Source of the DNA: a virus
DNA: 39,630 bases
IMG/VR virus record: IMGVR_UViG_3300017779_000033
Location: 1-39,630 of that record
Strand: one strand, 5' to 3'
Part shown: positions 1 to 7,196 of the stretch, piece after piece
Layout: each line of letters begins with the position of its first letter
Numbering within the stretch: the stretch's first letter is position 1
Notes under the pieces: generated by a model
What the model was told of the DNA's origin: nothing
The model's database searches: none
The model's input: the letters and a program-made list of their open reading frames with translations, nothing else
Made by a program: the position numbers and the translations under genes

Positions 1-71
1 AGATCTTGTGCTGTATCTACGCCTTCTAATTTCTCAAAGGGTTTTGAGTAACTAACTAATTTTACCTTCAT
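1..71 (-). CDS. thyX: ThyX flavin-dependent thymidylate synthase, N-terminus only
   Basis: Only the first 23 codons lie in the window; the gene runs off the left edge. The peptide begins MKVKLVSYSKPFEKLEG and continues VDTAQD, which resembles the start of marine phage ThyX proteins, where a similar strand is followed by the AYCARVSNP region (not visible here). ThyX methylates dUMP to dTMP using FAD/NADPH and methylene-tetrahydrofolate. The ATG overlaps the stop of the upstream 86-residue gene as ATGA, so the two are probably translationally coupled. The call rests on a short segment and on genomic context (replication and nucleotide genes), so it is moderate. Confidence 0.55.
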   Translation of the reverse strand, partial: MKVKLVSYSKPFEKLEGVDTAQD

Positions 72-328
72 AAATCCTCCTCAATAATGTTATTACCTCC
101 AAAAAACATCTTGCGAAACAGCTCGTCATCTACACAAACTGCTCTTTCTGGCATATAATAACCTTCGTATCTTTTAATTGATTCTGCGTATAAAAGATGT
201 TGGTTTCGTACTACATATTCTTTGCATTGCTGCAAGCTTTCAAACTGAACGTATGGAACATAAGCTGGTGTACTAGGTTGTGGTGACGGTAACGCCATCA
301 ATACAACTATCAACCAAATCTTTGTCAC
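68..328 (-). CDS. small secreted or membrane-anchored hypothetical protein
   Basis: An 86-residue protein of unknown function. The start codon is GTG, sharing four bases (GTGA) with the stop of gp41. Residues 1-14 are hydrophobic (IWLIVVLMALP) and look like a signal peptide or membrane anchor, followed by a proline-rich stretch. Two cysteines in the mature part (QQCKEY near 35 and AVCVDD near 65) could form a disulfide if the protein is exported. A second possible start is ATG at residue 11, which would delete the hydrophobic segment and is less likely. It sits between gp41 and thyX in one run of coupled genes. Confidence 0.6.
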   Translation of the reverse strand: MTKIWLIVVLMALPSPQPSTPAYVPYVQFESLQQCKEYVVRNQHLLYAESIKRYEGYYMPERAVCVDDELFRKMFFGGNNIIEEDL

Positions 329-1701
329 AGCTTAAAATCTTTAAACTTTGACATCTTTTCGTGAGTGTCAGTTTTGTCAAAAACAGGTGTATCATCAGTC
401 AGCGTTTGTTGGCTTTCTTCTACATCGAATAAACGCATCTTTGCTCTATCAATACCAACTACAAATCTTTTATGCATTGTTGGATCATTATATCTATTCT
501 TAAGTTGTTTAACCATAATCTGGCCTTCTCTATCTAATTCTTCTGTTGATATTAATGCAAACATCAAATCTGCTGTAGCGGGTAATCCAAAAGATTCGGA
601 CGTATCTTCAAGCCCAACATCCGAGTTACTATAACCTGAACGAGTCGTTTGCGTTGCAGAGAAGATCGGTAAGTTGTATTCGACAGCAAGACCACGTAAC
701 TCTTCAGCAATTGCTTTAATGTAGTTGTATGAGTTAATCGCACCGCCCATTCCTTTCATTCTTGATGACGCACAAATATTTAAATAATCAATAAATATAA
801 TATCTGGTTCAAATTGTTTCTTCAACTTTAATTCATTTAAAAGAGCCCTGAAATGATTGCTGTGTGCAGCACCTGTAGGATACTCTTTTATGATTAGTTT
901 ACCAGTTGTTTTACGCGCTAAGTCTGCCACCTTAGTCGTAAACATATCTTTCGATAAGTTCTCAAGCTGATCAATTGGCACATTTAGTAAGTTGGCATCA
1001 ATACGTTCAGCTATACGTTCCTCCGCCATTTCTAGGGTTATATATAACACATTACGACCCTGGGTGAGAACAGATGCTGCAGCATGGCACATAAACAATG
1101 ATTTACCAACACCTGTACCAGCAAGAGCAATATTAAGAGTTTTATTTGGCACACCGTCTTTAGTTATCTTATTGAAGTAATCTAAGTCAAACGCAATACG
1201 ATCTTCTTTAGTATGATAGAAGTCATATCTTTCTTCTACGTTTTCGATATAGTCATGACCTACATTAGTATCAAACGCAACGCCTAAAGCTGTTTGTAAT
1301 AAATCTGGTAATGCATTCTTTGTTAACTTCTCATGCTTACCATCAATAATGGATATTGATTCCATAACAGCATTATATATGGCTCTATCTTGACACCATT
1401 TCTCTGTATTATCAATCAACCATTTTTCATCTACAGGGTCACCTTCAAATAAATTTTGAGCGATATCAACCGCTGCAGAGAACTGATCATTTGATAATTG
1501 TGAATGTTCATTAAGTTCAACTAAGAATGCTTCTTTAGTTGGAAGAGTATTGTATTTAGTTACAAATTTACAATACTCCTTAAATAATATTCTATATGTG
1601 CCTTCGAAATATTCTGCTTTGATAAATGGCAATACCTTACGCATATACGCATCATCAGTTAACATCTTTCGAAGTATTGTTTGTTCTATTCTAATATTCA
1701 T
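325..1701 (-). CDS. 41: gp41 replicative DNA helicase (DnaB-like)
   Basis: A 458-residue homologue of T4 gp41 (475 residues), the hexameric 5'-3' helicase of the replication fork that works with the primase and loader. The N-terminal helical domain covers about 1-165. The RecA-like motor has Walker A AGTGVGKS (194-201), a Walker B strand IIFIDYLNIC near 300 and the ITLEMAEERIAERIDANLL segment, nearly the same as in T4. ATG at 1701 is supported by alignment with the T4 N-terminus. An early-type promoter has its -10 only 5 bp before this ATG, so the message made from it would be leaderless or nearly so. It ends overlapping the next gene. Confidence 0.95.
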   Translation of the reverse strand: MNIRIEQTILRKMLTDDAYMRKVLPFIKAEYFEGTYRILFKEYCKFVTKYNTLPTKEAFLVELNEHSQLSNDQFSAAVDIAQNLFEGDPVDEKWLIDNTEKWCQDRAIYNAVMESISIIDGKHEKLTKNALPDLLQTALGVAFDTNVGHDYIENVEERYDFYHTKEDRIAFDLDYFNKITKDGVPNKTLNIALAGTGVGKSLFMCHAAASVLTQGRNVLYITLEMAEERIAERIDANLLNVPIDQLENLSKDMFTTKVADLARKTTGKLIIKEYPTGAAHSNHFRALLNELKLKKQFEPDIIFIDYLNICASSRMKGMGGAINSYNYIKAIAEELRGLAVEYNLPIFSATQTTRSGYSNSDVGLEDTSESFGLPATADLMFALISTEELDREGQIMVKQLKNRYNDPTMHKRFVVGIDRAKMRLFDVEESQQTLTDDTPVFDKTDTHEKMSKFKDFKL

Positions 1702-1706
1702 AGGTT

Positions 1707-1735
1707 ATTATACCACAGTTTGTGATTTCTGTACA
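1707..1735 (-). promoter_or_regulatory. early-type sigma70 promoter for gp41
   Basis: Reading the minus strand, -35 TGTACA (1735-1730), a 17 bp spacer ending TGG, and -10 TATAAT (1712-1707). It lies inside the 3' end of kdsA, and the TAA stop of kdsA is part of the -10. Transcription would start at about 1700-1701, at the gp41 ATG. Confidence 0.75.
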
Positions 1736-2499
1736 TAATTAAATTCAAGTAATTGTTCAACTACTTCATCTAGCTTTCTTAGTTGAAGTATATTATCGCC
1801 ATCGCTCGGAGAAGATAATGGATAAGGATGTACCTCTATAAAAAATGACTCAACACCAAGAGCAGCTGCGGCACGCAACATGCTAGGAACATACCCACTA
1901 TCACCGCTGCTCTTATCACCACCTCCTCCAGGTCTCTGGACTGAGTGAGTAGCGTCAAAGAAAAGGGAGTTCCCAAGGCTTTGCAACATATGAACCATGC
2001 CAGCAAAGTCGACCACAAGACGATTATATCCGAAAGAGGTCCCTCGCTCGGTAATCCAAACATCTTTTGCTCCCTTCGTTTTACTTAAAACACCATCGAT
2101 ATCCCATGGTGCTAAGAATTGTCCTTTCTTAATATTTATTATTTTACCGCTTTTAGAAGCATCAACGATAAGATCTGTTTGTCTACATAAAAATGCTGGT
2201 ATTTGTATCACATCAACAACATGGTCAAAGAAAGTTCTTATGGTTCTAAGCTGTTCTCTATCATGCACATCTGTTAATATAGAAACACCAATATCATTTT
2301 TAATTTTAGATAAATCAAAAAGAGTTCTCTTTAATCCTTGACCTCTTTCAGAATGCATCGATGTCCTATTTGCTTTATCGTATGAAGCTTTAAAATAATA
2401 TTCAATTCCATACTTATCACATATATCTTTACATGTGCCAGCTATTTCTGTGCTTAAATCTATATCTTCATGTTGACAAGGGCCTGCAATTAATTTCAT
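1708..2499 (-). CDS. kdsA: 3-deoxy-8-phosphooctulonate synthase (KdsA), metal-dependent type
   Basis: A 263-residue homologue of KDO-8-phosphate synthase, which condenses phosphoenolpyruvate with arabinose-5-phosphate in lipopolysaccharide KDO synthesis. Near-identical family motifs are FKASYDKANRTS (36-47), IPAFLCRQTDL (100-110), KKGQFLAPWD (124-133), ERGTSFGYN (151-159) and DATHSVQRPGG (182-192). The metal ligands of the Aquifex-type enzyme are all present: Cys8 in AGPC, His185, Glu222 and Asp233. The metal-independent enterobacterial type has Asn in place of that Cys. The length is near normal, so it is probably active. This is a host-like metabolic gene; whether it remodels the host surface or serves another sugar pathway is unknown. 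Its ATG overlaps the upstream 30-residue gene. Confidence 0.93.
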   Translation of the reverse strand: MKLIAGPCQHEDIDLSTEIAGTCKDICDKYGIEYYFKASYDKANRTSMHSERGQGLKRTLFDLSKIKNDIGVSILTDVHDREQLRTIRTFFDHVVDVIQIPAFLCRQTDLIVDASKSGKIINIKKGQFLAPWDIDGVLSKTKGAKDVWITERGTSFGYNRLVVDFAGMVHMLQSLGNSLFFDATHSVQRPGGGGDKSSGDSGYVPSMLRAAAALGVESFFIEVHPYPLSSPSDGDNILQLRKLDEVVEQLLEFNYVQKSQTVV

Positions 2500-2588
2500 G
2501 GTAAATTATTTAATTTTTCCCTAATATACCGCATTACATATCCTACGGCAAATCCTACTATTAGTCCCAATACAAATATTTCAATCAT
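2496..2588 (-). CDS. 30-residue single-span membrane peptide
   Basis: A very short open frame coding for MIEIFVLGLIVGFAVGYVMR followed by YIREKLNNLP. Residues 3-19 form one hydrophobic segment with small residues (G-x-x-x-G spacing), followed by a positively charged tail, so the expected topology is N-out/C-in. Its ATG overlaps the stop of the upstream DoxX-like gene as ATGA, and its own TGA overlaps the ATG of kdsA, the same coupling pattern as its neighbours. A GAGGG stretch lies about 12 bases upstream. Function unknown. Confidence 0.55.
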   Translation of the reverse strand: MIEIFVLGLIVGFAVGYVMRYIREKLNNLP

Positions 2589-3010
2589 TTTGCGTTATTC
2601 CCTCTCAATGCAAAAAACAAAGCACCAACCCAAAGCAACACGTGTAAGTTATCATATAAGATAACGTCCGTAAAACTTTCTGGTTCGCCTATCCAAATTA
2701 CACCCGTCATGATGCAACACAATGTCACGCCGCTAAAACGAGTAACTATATCACCAACCCAATCCCATAGGTTGATATATCTTAAAGCTAATATACCACC
2801 GATTATTATTCCTATCCCACCAAGTAATTCACCATAAGCAACAAACCACCATACAAGATATGACAGATCATATGATGCAGCCTCATCAGCATCAACAGGT
2901 AACTTCATCAGTCCTTGTTGAATGAATATGATTGCCAATGGTATTCTTAACAACCAATGGGACATACAAAACTCTGGTATTCTCGGTAATTCGTAGTCAA
3001 ATAATCTCAT
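2585..3010 (-). CDS. DoxX-like multi-span membrane protein
   Basis: A 141-residue integral membrane protein with about four hydrophobic spans: LLRIPLAIIFIQQG, WWFVAYGELLGGIGIIIGGI, GVTLCCIMTGVIWI and LHVLLWVGALFFAL. The pattern of an early R-x-P-L-A-x-x-F-x-x-x-G-x-x-K segment followed by GELLGGIGIIIGG is typical of DoxX/DoxD-type proteins, which are linked to quinone or thiol redox chemistry in some bacteria. I chose ATG at 3010 because it has a GGAGA ribosome site and overlaps the upstream stop as ATGA. An upstream ATG at 3022 would add four residues but lacks a ribosome site. The substrate is unknown. Confidence 0.65.
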   Translation of the reverse strand: MRLFDYELPRIPEFCMSHWLLRIPLAIIFIQQGLMKLPVDADEAASYDLSYLVWWFVAYGELLGGIGIIIGGILALRYINLWDWVGDIVTRFSGVTLCCIMTGVIWIGEPESFTDVILYDNLHVLLWVGALFFALRGNNAK

Positions 3011-3261
3011 TTCGCTCTCCATCTATAAACTTCATCTATACAGAAGTTTCTTCCAAATTTACAGGTATTGTCACCACGACAAACCCTTTCGTGTTTACTA
3101 TTTTGCCAGCACTCAGATGTCCAAGCGCTTACATATTTATCGACTAGTCTATCCCATGTATCATCAATTGTCATTAAACCAATGAGCGGAAGTATCATAG
3201 TCAAAAATATGATCCATAGAAATGCTACACCAAACCCTTTATTATGATATGCTTTACTCAT
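3007..3261 (-). CDS. small membrane-anchored cysteine-containing protein
   Basis: An 84-residue protein with one strong hydrophobic span (residues 9-31, FGVAFLWIIFLTMILPLIGLM) followed by a soluble tail carrying four cysteines (near 51, 61, 67 and 73), as SECWQ, RVCRGDNTCKF and NFCID. This suggests a signal-anchor and a disulfide-bonded periplasmic domain. An AAGGA ribosome site precedes ATG 3261. It is translationally coupled to the DoxX-like gene. I recognise no family. Confidence 0.6.
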   Translation of the reverse strand: MSKAYHNKGFGVAFLWIIFLTMILPLIGLMTIDDTWDRLVDKYVSAWTSECWQNSKHERVCRGDNTCKFGRNFCIDEVYRWRAK

Positions 3262-3468
3262 CTAAAATCCTTCGATATAAAATATTAAGCTTATTCCAAT
3301 AGCAAACCATACAAAAGGGGCTTTTGGATTTTCTACTAAAAACTTTAAACCTGTGTATTTTAAAATTAGTGATTTAGATTGTTGATCTTTTGGTATCTTG
3401 CCATCAAGGGTATAGCTTTCTTTTCCTCTTGGATTTGGAGGTCCATTTATAAAATTCTGTCCAGGCAT
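3262..3468 (-). CDS. small C-tail-anchored membrane protein
   Basis: A 68-residue protein with a polar N-terminal half rich in Gly, Pro and Lys, and one C-terminal hydrophobic span (about 50-67, APFVWFAIGISLIFYIEGF). It would be tail-anchored in the inner membrane with its N-terminal part in the cytoplasm. Its ATG overlaps the stop of the previous gene by one base (TAATG). It belongs to the run of small membrane proteins at 2496-3692. Function unknown. Confidence 0.6.
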   Translation of the reverse strand: MPGQNFINGPPNPRGKESYTLDGKIPKDQQSKSLILKYTGLKFLVENPKAPFVWFAIGISLIFYIEGF

Positions 3469-3674
3469 TATTCGTCCATCTCCATATTACTCATATAATC
3501 TTCCTTCCACGCTGGATCTGACTGTGATGCAGTCGGATCATCTAAAAAATTATTAAATCCCATAACTAAAATTAAAACGATAGCAATCACCGATATCCAT
3601 TTAATAAAATTAATAAATCCTTTGTAAGTTCTTTGAGCTTCTTCTAACGCTGCTTGTTTAACATCATCACTCAT
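3468..3674 (-). CDS. small membrane protein resembling aa3 cytochrome oxidase subunit IV
   Basis: A 68-residue protein starting MSDDVKQAALEEAQRTYKGF followed by one transmembrane span (about 22-40, WISVIAIVLILVMGF). The layout, a short acidic N-terminus, then E-x-x-x-TYxGF, then a single helix, resembles the small bacterial aa3-type cytochrome c oxidase subunit IV, common in alphaproteobacteria. This is a pattern resemblance and I cannot score it. The start at 3674 overlaps the upstream MazG-like stop as ATGA; a longer start at 3692 would add MEHIDK. A phage copy could associate with the host terminal oxidase, but that is speculation. Confidence 0.55.
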   Translation of the reverse strand: MSDDVKQAALEEAQRTYKGFINFIKWISVIAIVLILVMGFNNFLDDPTASQSDPAWKEDYMSNMEMDE

Positions 3675-3946
3675 TTTATCAATGTGCTCCATTTTTTAAG
3701 TTTCTTACGTTTTTTCTTTGCATTAACTTCTAATTCAACATAATCAAATAAACCATTATGAATCATTAGTTGAATCATAGCATAAACATCTGCGGCTTCT
3801 TTTTTGAGTTTATCTATATCTTCTTCGGGTAATTCACTAAAGTCTTTGTACTTCCTTAATATTTTACTACACTCTTGAGTAAGTTCACCACACTCTTCCA
3901 TAGTTATAATCATAAGTTGTTGAAACTTATTTATCGGTGTTTGCAC
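3671..3946 (-). CDS. MazG-like nucleotide pyrophosphohydrolase
   Basis: A 91-residue all-helical protein with the metal-binding signature of the MazG/phosphoribosyl-ATP pyrophosphatase superfamily: EECGE (Glu17, Glu18, Glu21), then Glu50 and Asp53 in KKEAADVYA. Such enzymes hydrolyse nucleoside triphosphates to monophosphate and pyrophosphate; phage versions are proposed to act on dNTPs or on (p)ppGpp. The length fits a single-domain MazG-like protein. A lysine-rich C-terminal tail follows. It is coupled to the downstream membrane gene. Confidence 0.7.
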   Translation of the reverse strand: MQTPINKFQQLMIITMEECGELTQECSKILRKYKDFSELPEEDIDKLKKEAADVYAMIQLMIHNGLFDYVELEVNAKKKRKKLKKWSTLIK

Positions 3947-4259
3947 CTGGTATCTTCCTTTCCTCTGTTTTTACCCACCCTTCTTGTTCACCACGTTCTA
4001 TTATATCTTCTAATATTCTCGCAGCTGCAAATTGAAGGTCTTCATTACTAATATCTAAAGATAAATCAGGCGATTCTATAATATCAAAGTTGAAGCTAAA
4101 ATGATCTTTAACTTCATTAAATGCAATTGATCCAAACTTTACAACTGTTTCTGTAAAATCACCTGAAAGAATTCTTACATGCCAAACTGTAGAATCTGAA
4201 GAACTTGGAATAAGTTCATAGTCTTTATTCTCTAACATCTTCGACATCAATGACCTCAT
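3927..4259 (-). CDS. hypothetical protein downstream of uvsX
   Basis: A protein of about 110 residues with alternating beta-like segments (TVWHVRILSGDFTETVVKFGSIAF, HFSFNFDII) and a helical C-terminal part (LQFAAARILEDIIERGEQEGW). I recognise no family. The start is uncertain: GTG 4268 has no ribosome site, ATG 4259 has AGGTGG, ATG 4247 has GAGGT. All overlap the end of uvsX. I list 4259 as the longest with a ribosome site. It probably belongs to the uvsX transcript. Confidence 0.6.
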   Translation of the reverse strand: MRSLMSKMLENKDYELIPSSSDSTVWHVRILSGDFTETVVKFGSIAFNEVKDHFSFNFDIIESPDLSLDISNEDLQFAAARILEDIIERGEQEGWVKTEERKIPGANTDK

Positions 4260-5253
4260 TTTTTCCACCTATTTGATAGGCTTCTTTTAGATAGGATTTA
4301 AACGTTGTACCTTCTAAGATCGGATCCCAAAATTCTTTCTTCAATGTTTCTTCGTGTCGTACTTTTTTGTCCTTACCATATTCAGCATACCAACCAGGGC
4401 TTGGTTTAGTACAATAACCACCAGCCATGGCACAATCAAGCAAGCCAGAATAGTTTTGTACGCCACCTTCCCAAGAGACAGAGATTGGGATTTTGCTTTT
4501 TTCTTTAACATACCTTGATTTTTCTATATTAATTATGAAGTGATAACCTTGGATCTCGGTGCCTTTTTTATCTTGTTGACGACCGATGATCCAAATGTTA
4601 TCAGCAGAGTAATATATACCTGTTCCACCAGACACAACATCTTTTGGAAATAAACCTATCTCTTTATATGTGTGATTGACTGCAACTAATGGTATATTTT
4701 TCATGTTTAAATATGGTGTAACCATTCTAAACAATCCTTTAAGTGCTTTTGCTCGGGACATATCAGCAACTGACTTTTCATTAAGAGCATCTTCCATCTC
4801 TTTCTTTGAAGCTAAGTTACCAACAGAATCAATTACTACGATTACTTTGTCATTGCGTTCTAACTGTTCGAGTTGACCAACTAAATCAAATTTAAGTTGT
4901 TCTACATTTGCAACTGGTGTATGTAATACACGTTCAGTGTTAATATTAAACTGTTCGAAGTAAGACTGCGGAGAACCAAACTCTGAATCATAAAATAATA
5001 AAACAGCATCATCATATTTCTTAAGATACGATGAAGCCATTATCAATGCGAATGATGTTTTAAAATGTTTTGAAGGACCAGCAAGTACAGTTAGACCAGG
5101 TGCTAAACCACCTTCAATATCACCTGATAAGGCAACGTTAATCATTGGCACATCTGTTTGTACCATATCTTTTTGCGTAAAAAATTTAGACTCAGATAGT
5201 ATCGAAGCGTCCTTTATCTTCGAATTCTTTTTGAGTTTATCCATTATTGACAT
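4225..5253 (-). CDS. uvsX: UvsX RecA-like recombinase
   Basis: A 342-residue homologue of T4 UvsX, the strand-exchange protein that forms filaments on single-stranded DNA and drives recombination-dependent replication with UvsY. The Walker A is GPSKHFKTS (59-67), matching the unusual GPSKSFKS form of T4. Walker B is VIVVIDSVGNL, followed by a VAVNHTYKEIGLF-like L1 segment and a GGTGIYYSADNIWII region. A good AGGAG ribosome site precedes ATG 5253. Expression is likely from the early-type promoter at 5278-5306. It is shorter than T4 UvsX (391), as in other marine T4-like phages. Confidence 0.95.
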   Translation of the reverse strand: MSIMDKLKKNSKIKDASILSESKFFTQKDMVQTDVPMINVALSGDIEGGLAPGLTVLAGPSKHFKTSFALIMASSYLKKYDDAVLLFYDSEFGSPQSYFEQFNINTERVLHTPVANVEQLKFDLVGQLEQLERNDKVIVVIDSVGNLASKKEMEDALNEKSVADMSRAKALKGLFRMVTPYLNMKNIPLVAVNHTYKEIGLFPKDVVSGGTGIYYSADNIWIIGRQQDKKGTEIQGYHFIINIEKSRYVKEKSKIPISVSWEGGVQNYSGLLDCAMAGGYCTKPSPGWYAEYGKDKKVRHEETLKKEFWDPILEGTTFKSYLKEAYQIGGKNEVIDVEDVRE

Positions 5254-5277
5254 ATATTACTCCTAATTTCTGTTCCT

Positions 5278-5306
5278 ATTATACCATAAATTCTTCAAGA
5301 TGTACA
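5278..5306 (-). promoter_or_regulatory. early-type promoter for uvsX
   Basis: -35 TGTACA (5306-5301), a 17 bp spacer ending ATGG, and -10 TATAAT (5283-5278). The promoter is embedded in the last codons of the upstream 338-residue gene, whose stop TAA is in the -10. The predicted start near 5271 leaves a short leader with an AGGAG ribosome site. Confidence 0.75.
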
Positions 5307-6295
5307 CCTCTTTCTGGTTGTTTTCCTTGTCTTTGTTCCCAACCAGATGACCAACCAGAACTATTTGCTATAGTCGATGGTATATGATCGAATGTACCAT
5401 TTCCTCGAGGTACATAATTTTGACCAAACCTAACAAAGTCACACATTACATCTTCTAAATCTTTTGGTTTTCCACCTGTTCTTTCTCTTAATAAATCCAT
5501 AAAATTATCTTCTTTCCAACCTTTAGATAATCTCTTCATACATCTTACAGCATTATTACCTAAATACGTATGGCTATCAATATCTGTATGCTCAGGATAA
5601 TAATCAGAACAATCCATCGAGAAGGCTGCATATTGGAAGTTAAACTTACGATGACCCTGTTCTGCATTATGTTTATTTAAAAAATCTACTATTTGTTTAT
5701 GGCCACGTTTTTCTTTTGTCATAAAATCACCTAGTTTTTCTATTAGATTTGGCAATTCTTTAGTCATAAAGTCTACGTTCGATACACCTTTCTTTGGAGC
5801 AGGTGGCTGATTTCCAATTGAGGTGAACATTGCTGTCCCTTTACTTTTGTTTTCAATAAGATCATCTTTCATATCTTGAATATCTCTGTGTCGGCCCCAG
5901 TGCTGTACTATATTATTACGATAACCATGATCATTTTCGAATGATGCACCAGATCCAGTAATTCTATGACATAAAAACGTATATAACCATGTTGTCATCG
6001 CCCACTTAATATCATCGTTCGAAGTGTTTATCTTTCTTCTATCTGCCTTCTGCCATCTCCATTTCGGTGTCTTTGACCCAAACCATAGATCTTGTAATAC
6101 GTTTTGAAATCCAGCTGCATTCCTTGTATAACAATCGTAGATGTCTATCTTTTGCATTAGATCGTCTTCTATCTCTTTATTTGCTTCTGATCCTTCGTAA
6201 TCTAATTTTCCCCAGTTGACGTTATCTTGTAACCACTTTGCTCGTGGATAATAATAATTTACAAGCACATCTACTGCTTCTTCGTTAAGCCACAT
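5279..6295 (-). CDS. unknown helical protein of the putative DNA-modification cassette
   Basis: A 338-residue, mostly helical, Trp/Tyr/His-rich protein. Notable segments are WLYTFLCHRITGSGASFENDHGYRN broken across residues about 102-127 (an RITGSG turn), a linker QPPAPKKG near 163-170, and FQYAAFSMDCSDYYPEHTDI near 220-240. It is the last gene of the run UDG-like / helical / SGNH-like / PLP enzyme / this gene. The size, composition and neighbours make me suspect an amino acid:DNA transferase or thymine pyrophosphorylase-like enzyme of the type predicted in phage base hypermodification, but I cannot prove any family. The C-terminus VHLEEFMV is encoded by the uvsX promoter. The gene overlaps the PLP gene by 11 bp. 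Confidence 0.75.
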   Translation of the reverse strand: MWLNEEAVDVLVNYYYPRAKWLQDNVNWGKLDYEGSEANKEIEDDLMQKIDIYDCYTRNAAGFQNVLQDLWFGSKTPKWRWQKADRRKINTSNDDIKWAMTTWLYTFLCHRITGSGASFENDHGYRNNIVQHWGRHRDIQDMKDDLIENKSKGTAMFTSIGNQPPAPKKGVSNVDFMTKELPNLIEKLGDFMTKEKRGHKQIVDFLNKHNAEQGHRKFNFQYAAFSMDCSDYYPEHTDIDSHTYLGNNAVRCMKRLSKGWKEDNFMDLLRERTGGKPKDLEDVMCDFVRFGQNYVPRGNGTFDHIPSTIANSSGWSSGWEQRQGKQPERGVHLEEFMV

Positions 6296-7196
6296 TTTTA
6301 TCCCAATCTCTGTATGAATTTATGTTTTCGTATATGGTTTCGTCTTCTAGCTTTGGCTCAGTACCTACATTCCAAAATAAAATATCTTTATCACTGTTTT
6401 TAGGTATGTACTTCCAAACTTTTCCATCGTAAGTATCTATAGTTGGAAACGGTGGTAAGTTACCTTGTTTTTCGCCAGTTATAAATGCTAGCGGTTCTGA
6501 TACTGCTGAGGCCCTTCCAAGTTCTCCATGTTTCATATTACGTGATACACAAACAGAAGTAAATTTGGCATTTGGCCATGCGATCTGTAAAGCTCTTGTC
6601 AAAACACCTGTAGATGTGGCGATGTAAACTTCTTCTGGTTCTTTTATGCTTAATGCAGTCTTTACTATACCTGCTGTCACCTTCTCATGCTTTAACCCTA
6701 ATGGAACAAAGAAAGCATTTTTATATTCTGAAGCCCATTTCTTTGCAATAAGATTCAAGTTAGGCATAGCAGCTATCCTATGAAACTCTACTTCAGCACC
6801 TCTTTCTATGCAACATGCTTGATGATGCGATATCTTCTTTGAAGATGGCATAAAGAGCTTGACCTTTTTATTATGTCTCTTTGCGACATCTAATATACTA
6901 ACACCTGCTAATCCAGTTCTTGGCTGCACATAAGCTATGGTATCAATGGTTTCTGGTAAGCTGGATATAAGACAATCACCGCCTCGAACTTTACTACCAG
7001 TTATGTAGTCATCTCTTACCACTCGTATGTTATCATGAGTTGTAATCTTTGGCGTACCATATGGGTCAGTCCAATCCTTGGCTAAGTCAAGATAATATTC
7101 TTTAGCTTCTTCATGTGTGTATAAAGGACCAACATCTTTATTAATACCATCTATGATATGGTTATTATGCGCCAAGCGGTGATTCTCCCCAATCAT
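6285..7196 (-). CDS. PLP-dependent enzyme, fold type II (ACC deaminase / D-cysteine desulfhydrase-like)
   Basis: A 303-residue protein with the layout of tryptophan-synthase-beta-type PLP enzymes. IRVVRDDYITGSKVRGGD (57-74) matches the region where these enzymes carry the Schiff-base lysine (Lys69). QPRTGLAGVSILDVAKRH (91-108) corresponds to the substrate-carboxylate/Rossmann segment, and YIATSTGVLTRALQIAW (near 191-207) to the phosphate-binding loop. Family members carry out beta-elimination, beta-replacement or deamination on amino acids. It lies between the SGNH-like and 338-residue genes in one operon. ATG 7196 has no clear ribosome site; an in-frame TTG eight codons in has GGGGAG upstream and is an alternative. 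The substrate is unknown; a role in base decoration is inferred. Confidence 0.8.
   Translation of the reverse strand: MIGENHRLAHNNHIIDGINKDVGPLYTHEEAKEYYLDLAKDWTDPYGTPKITTHDNIRVVRDDYITGSKVRGGDCLISSLPETIDTIAYVQPRTGLAGVSILDVAKRHNKKVKLFMPSSKKISHHQACCIERGAEVEFHRIAAMPNLNLIAKKWASEYKNAFFVPLGLKHEKVTAGIVKTALSIKEPEEVYIATSTGVLTRALQIAWPNAKFTSVCVSRNMKHGELGRASAVSEPLAFITGEKQGNLPPFPTIDTYDGKVWKYIPKNSDKDILFWNVGTEPKLEDETIYENINSYRDWDKNVA

Noticed and set aside
1836-2063. 75-codon minus-strand open frame within kdsA
   Set aside because: Out of frame with kdsA, whose catalytic residues are intact in the other frame.
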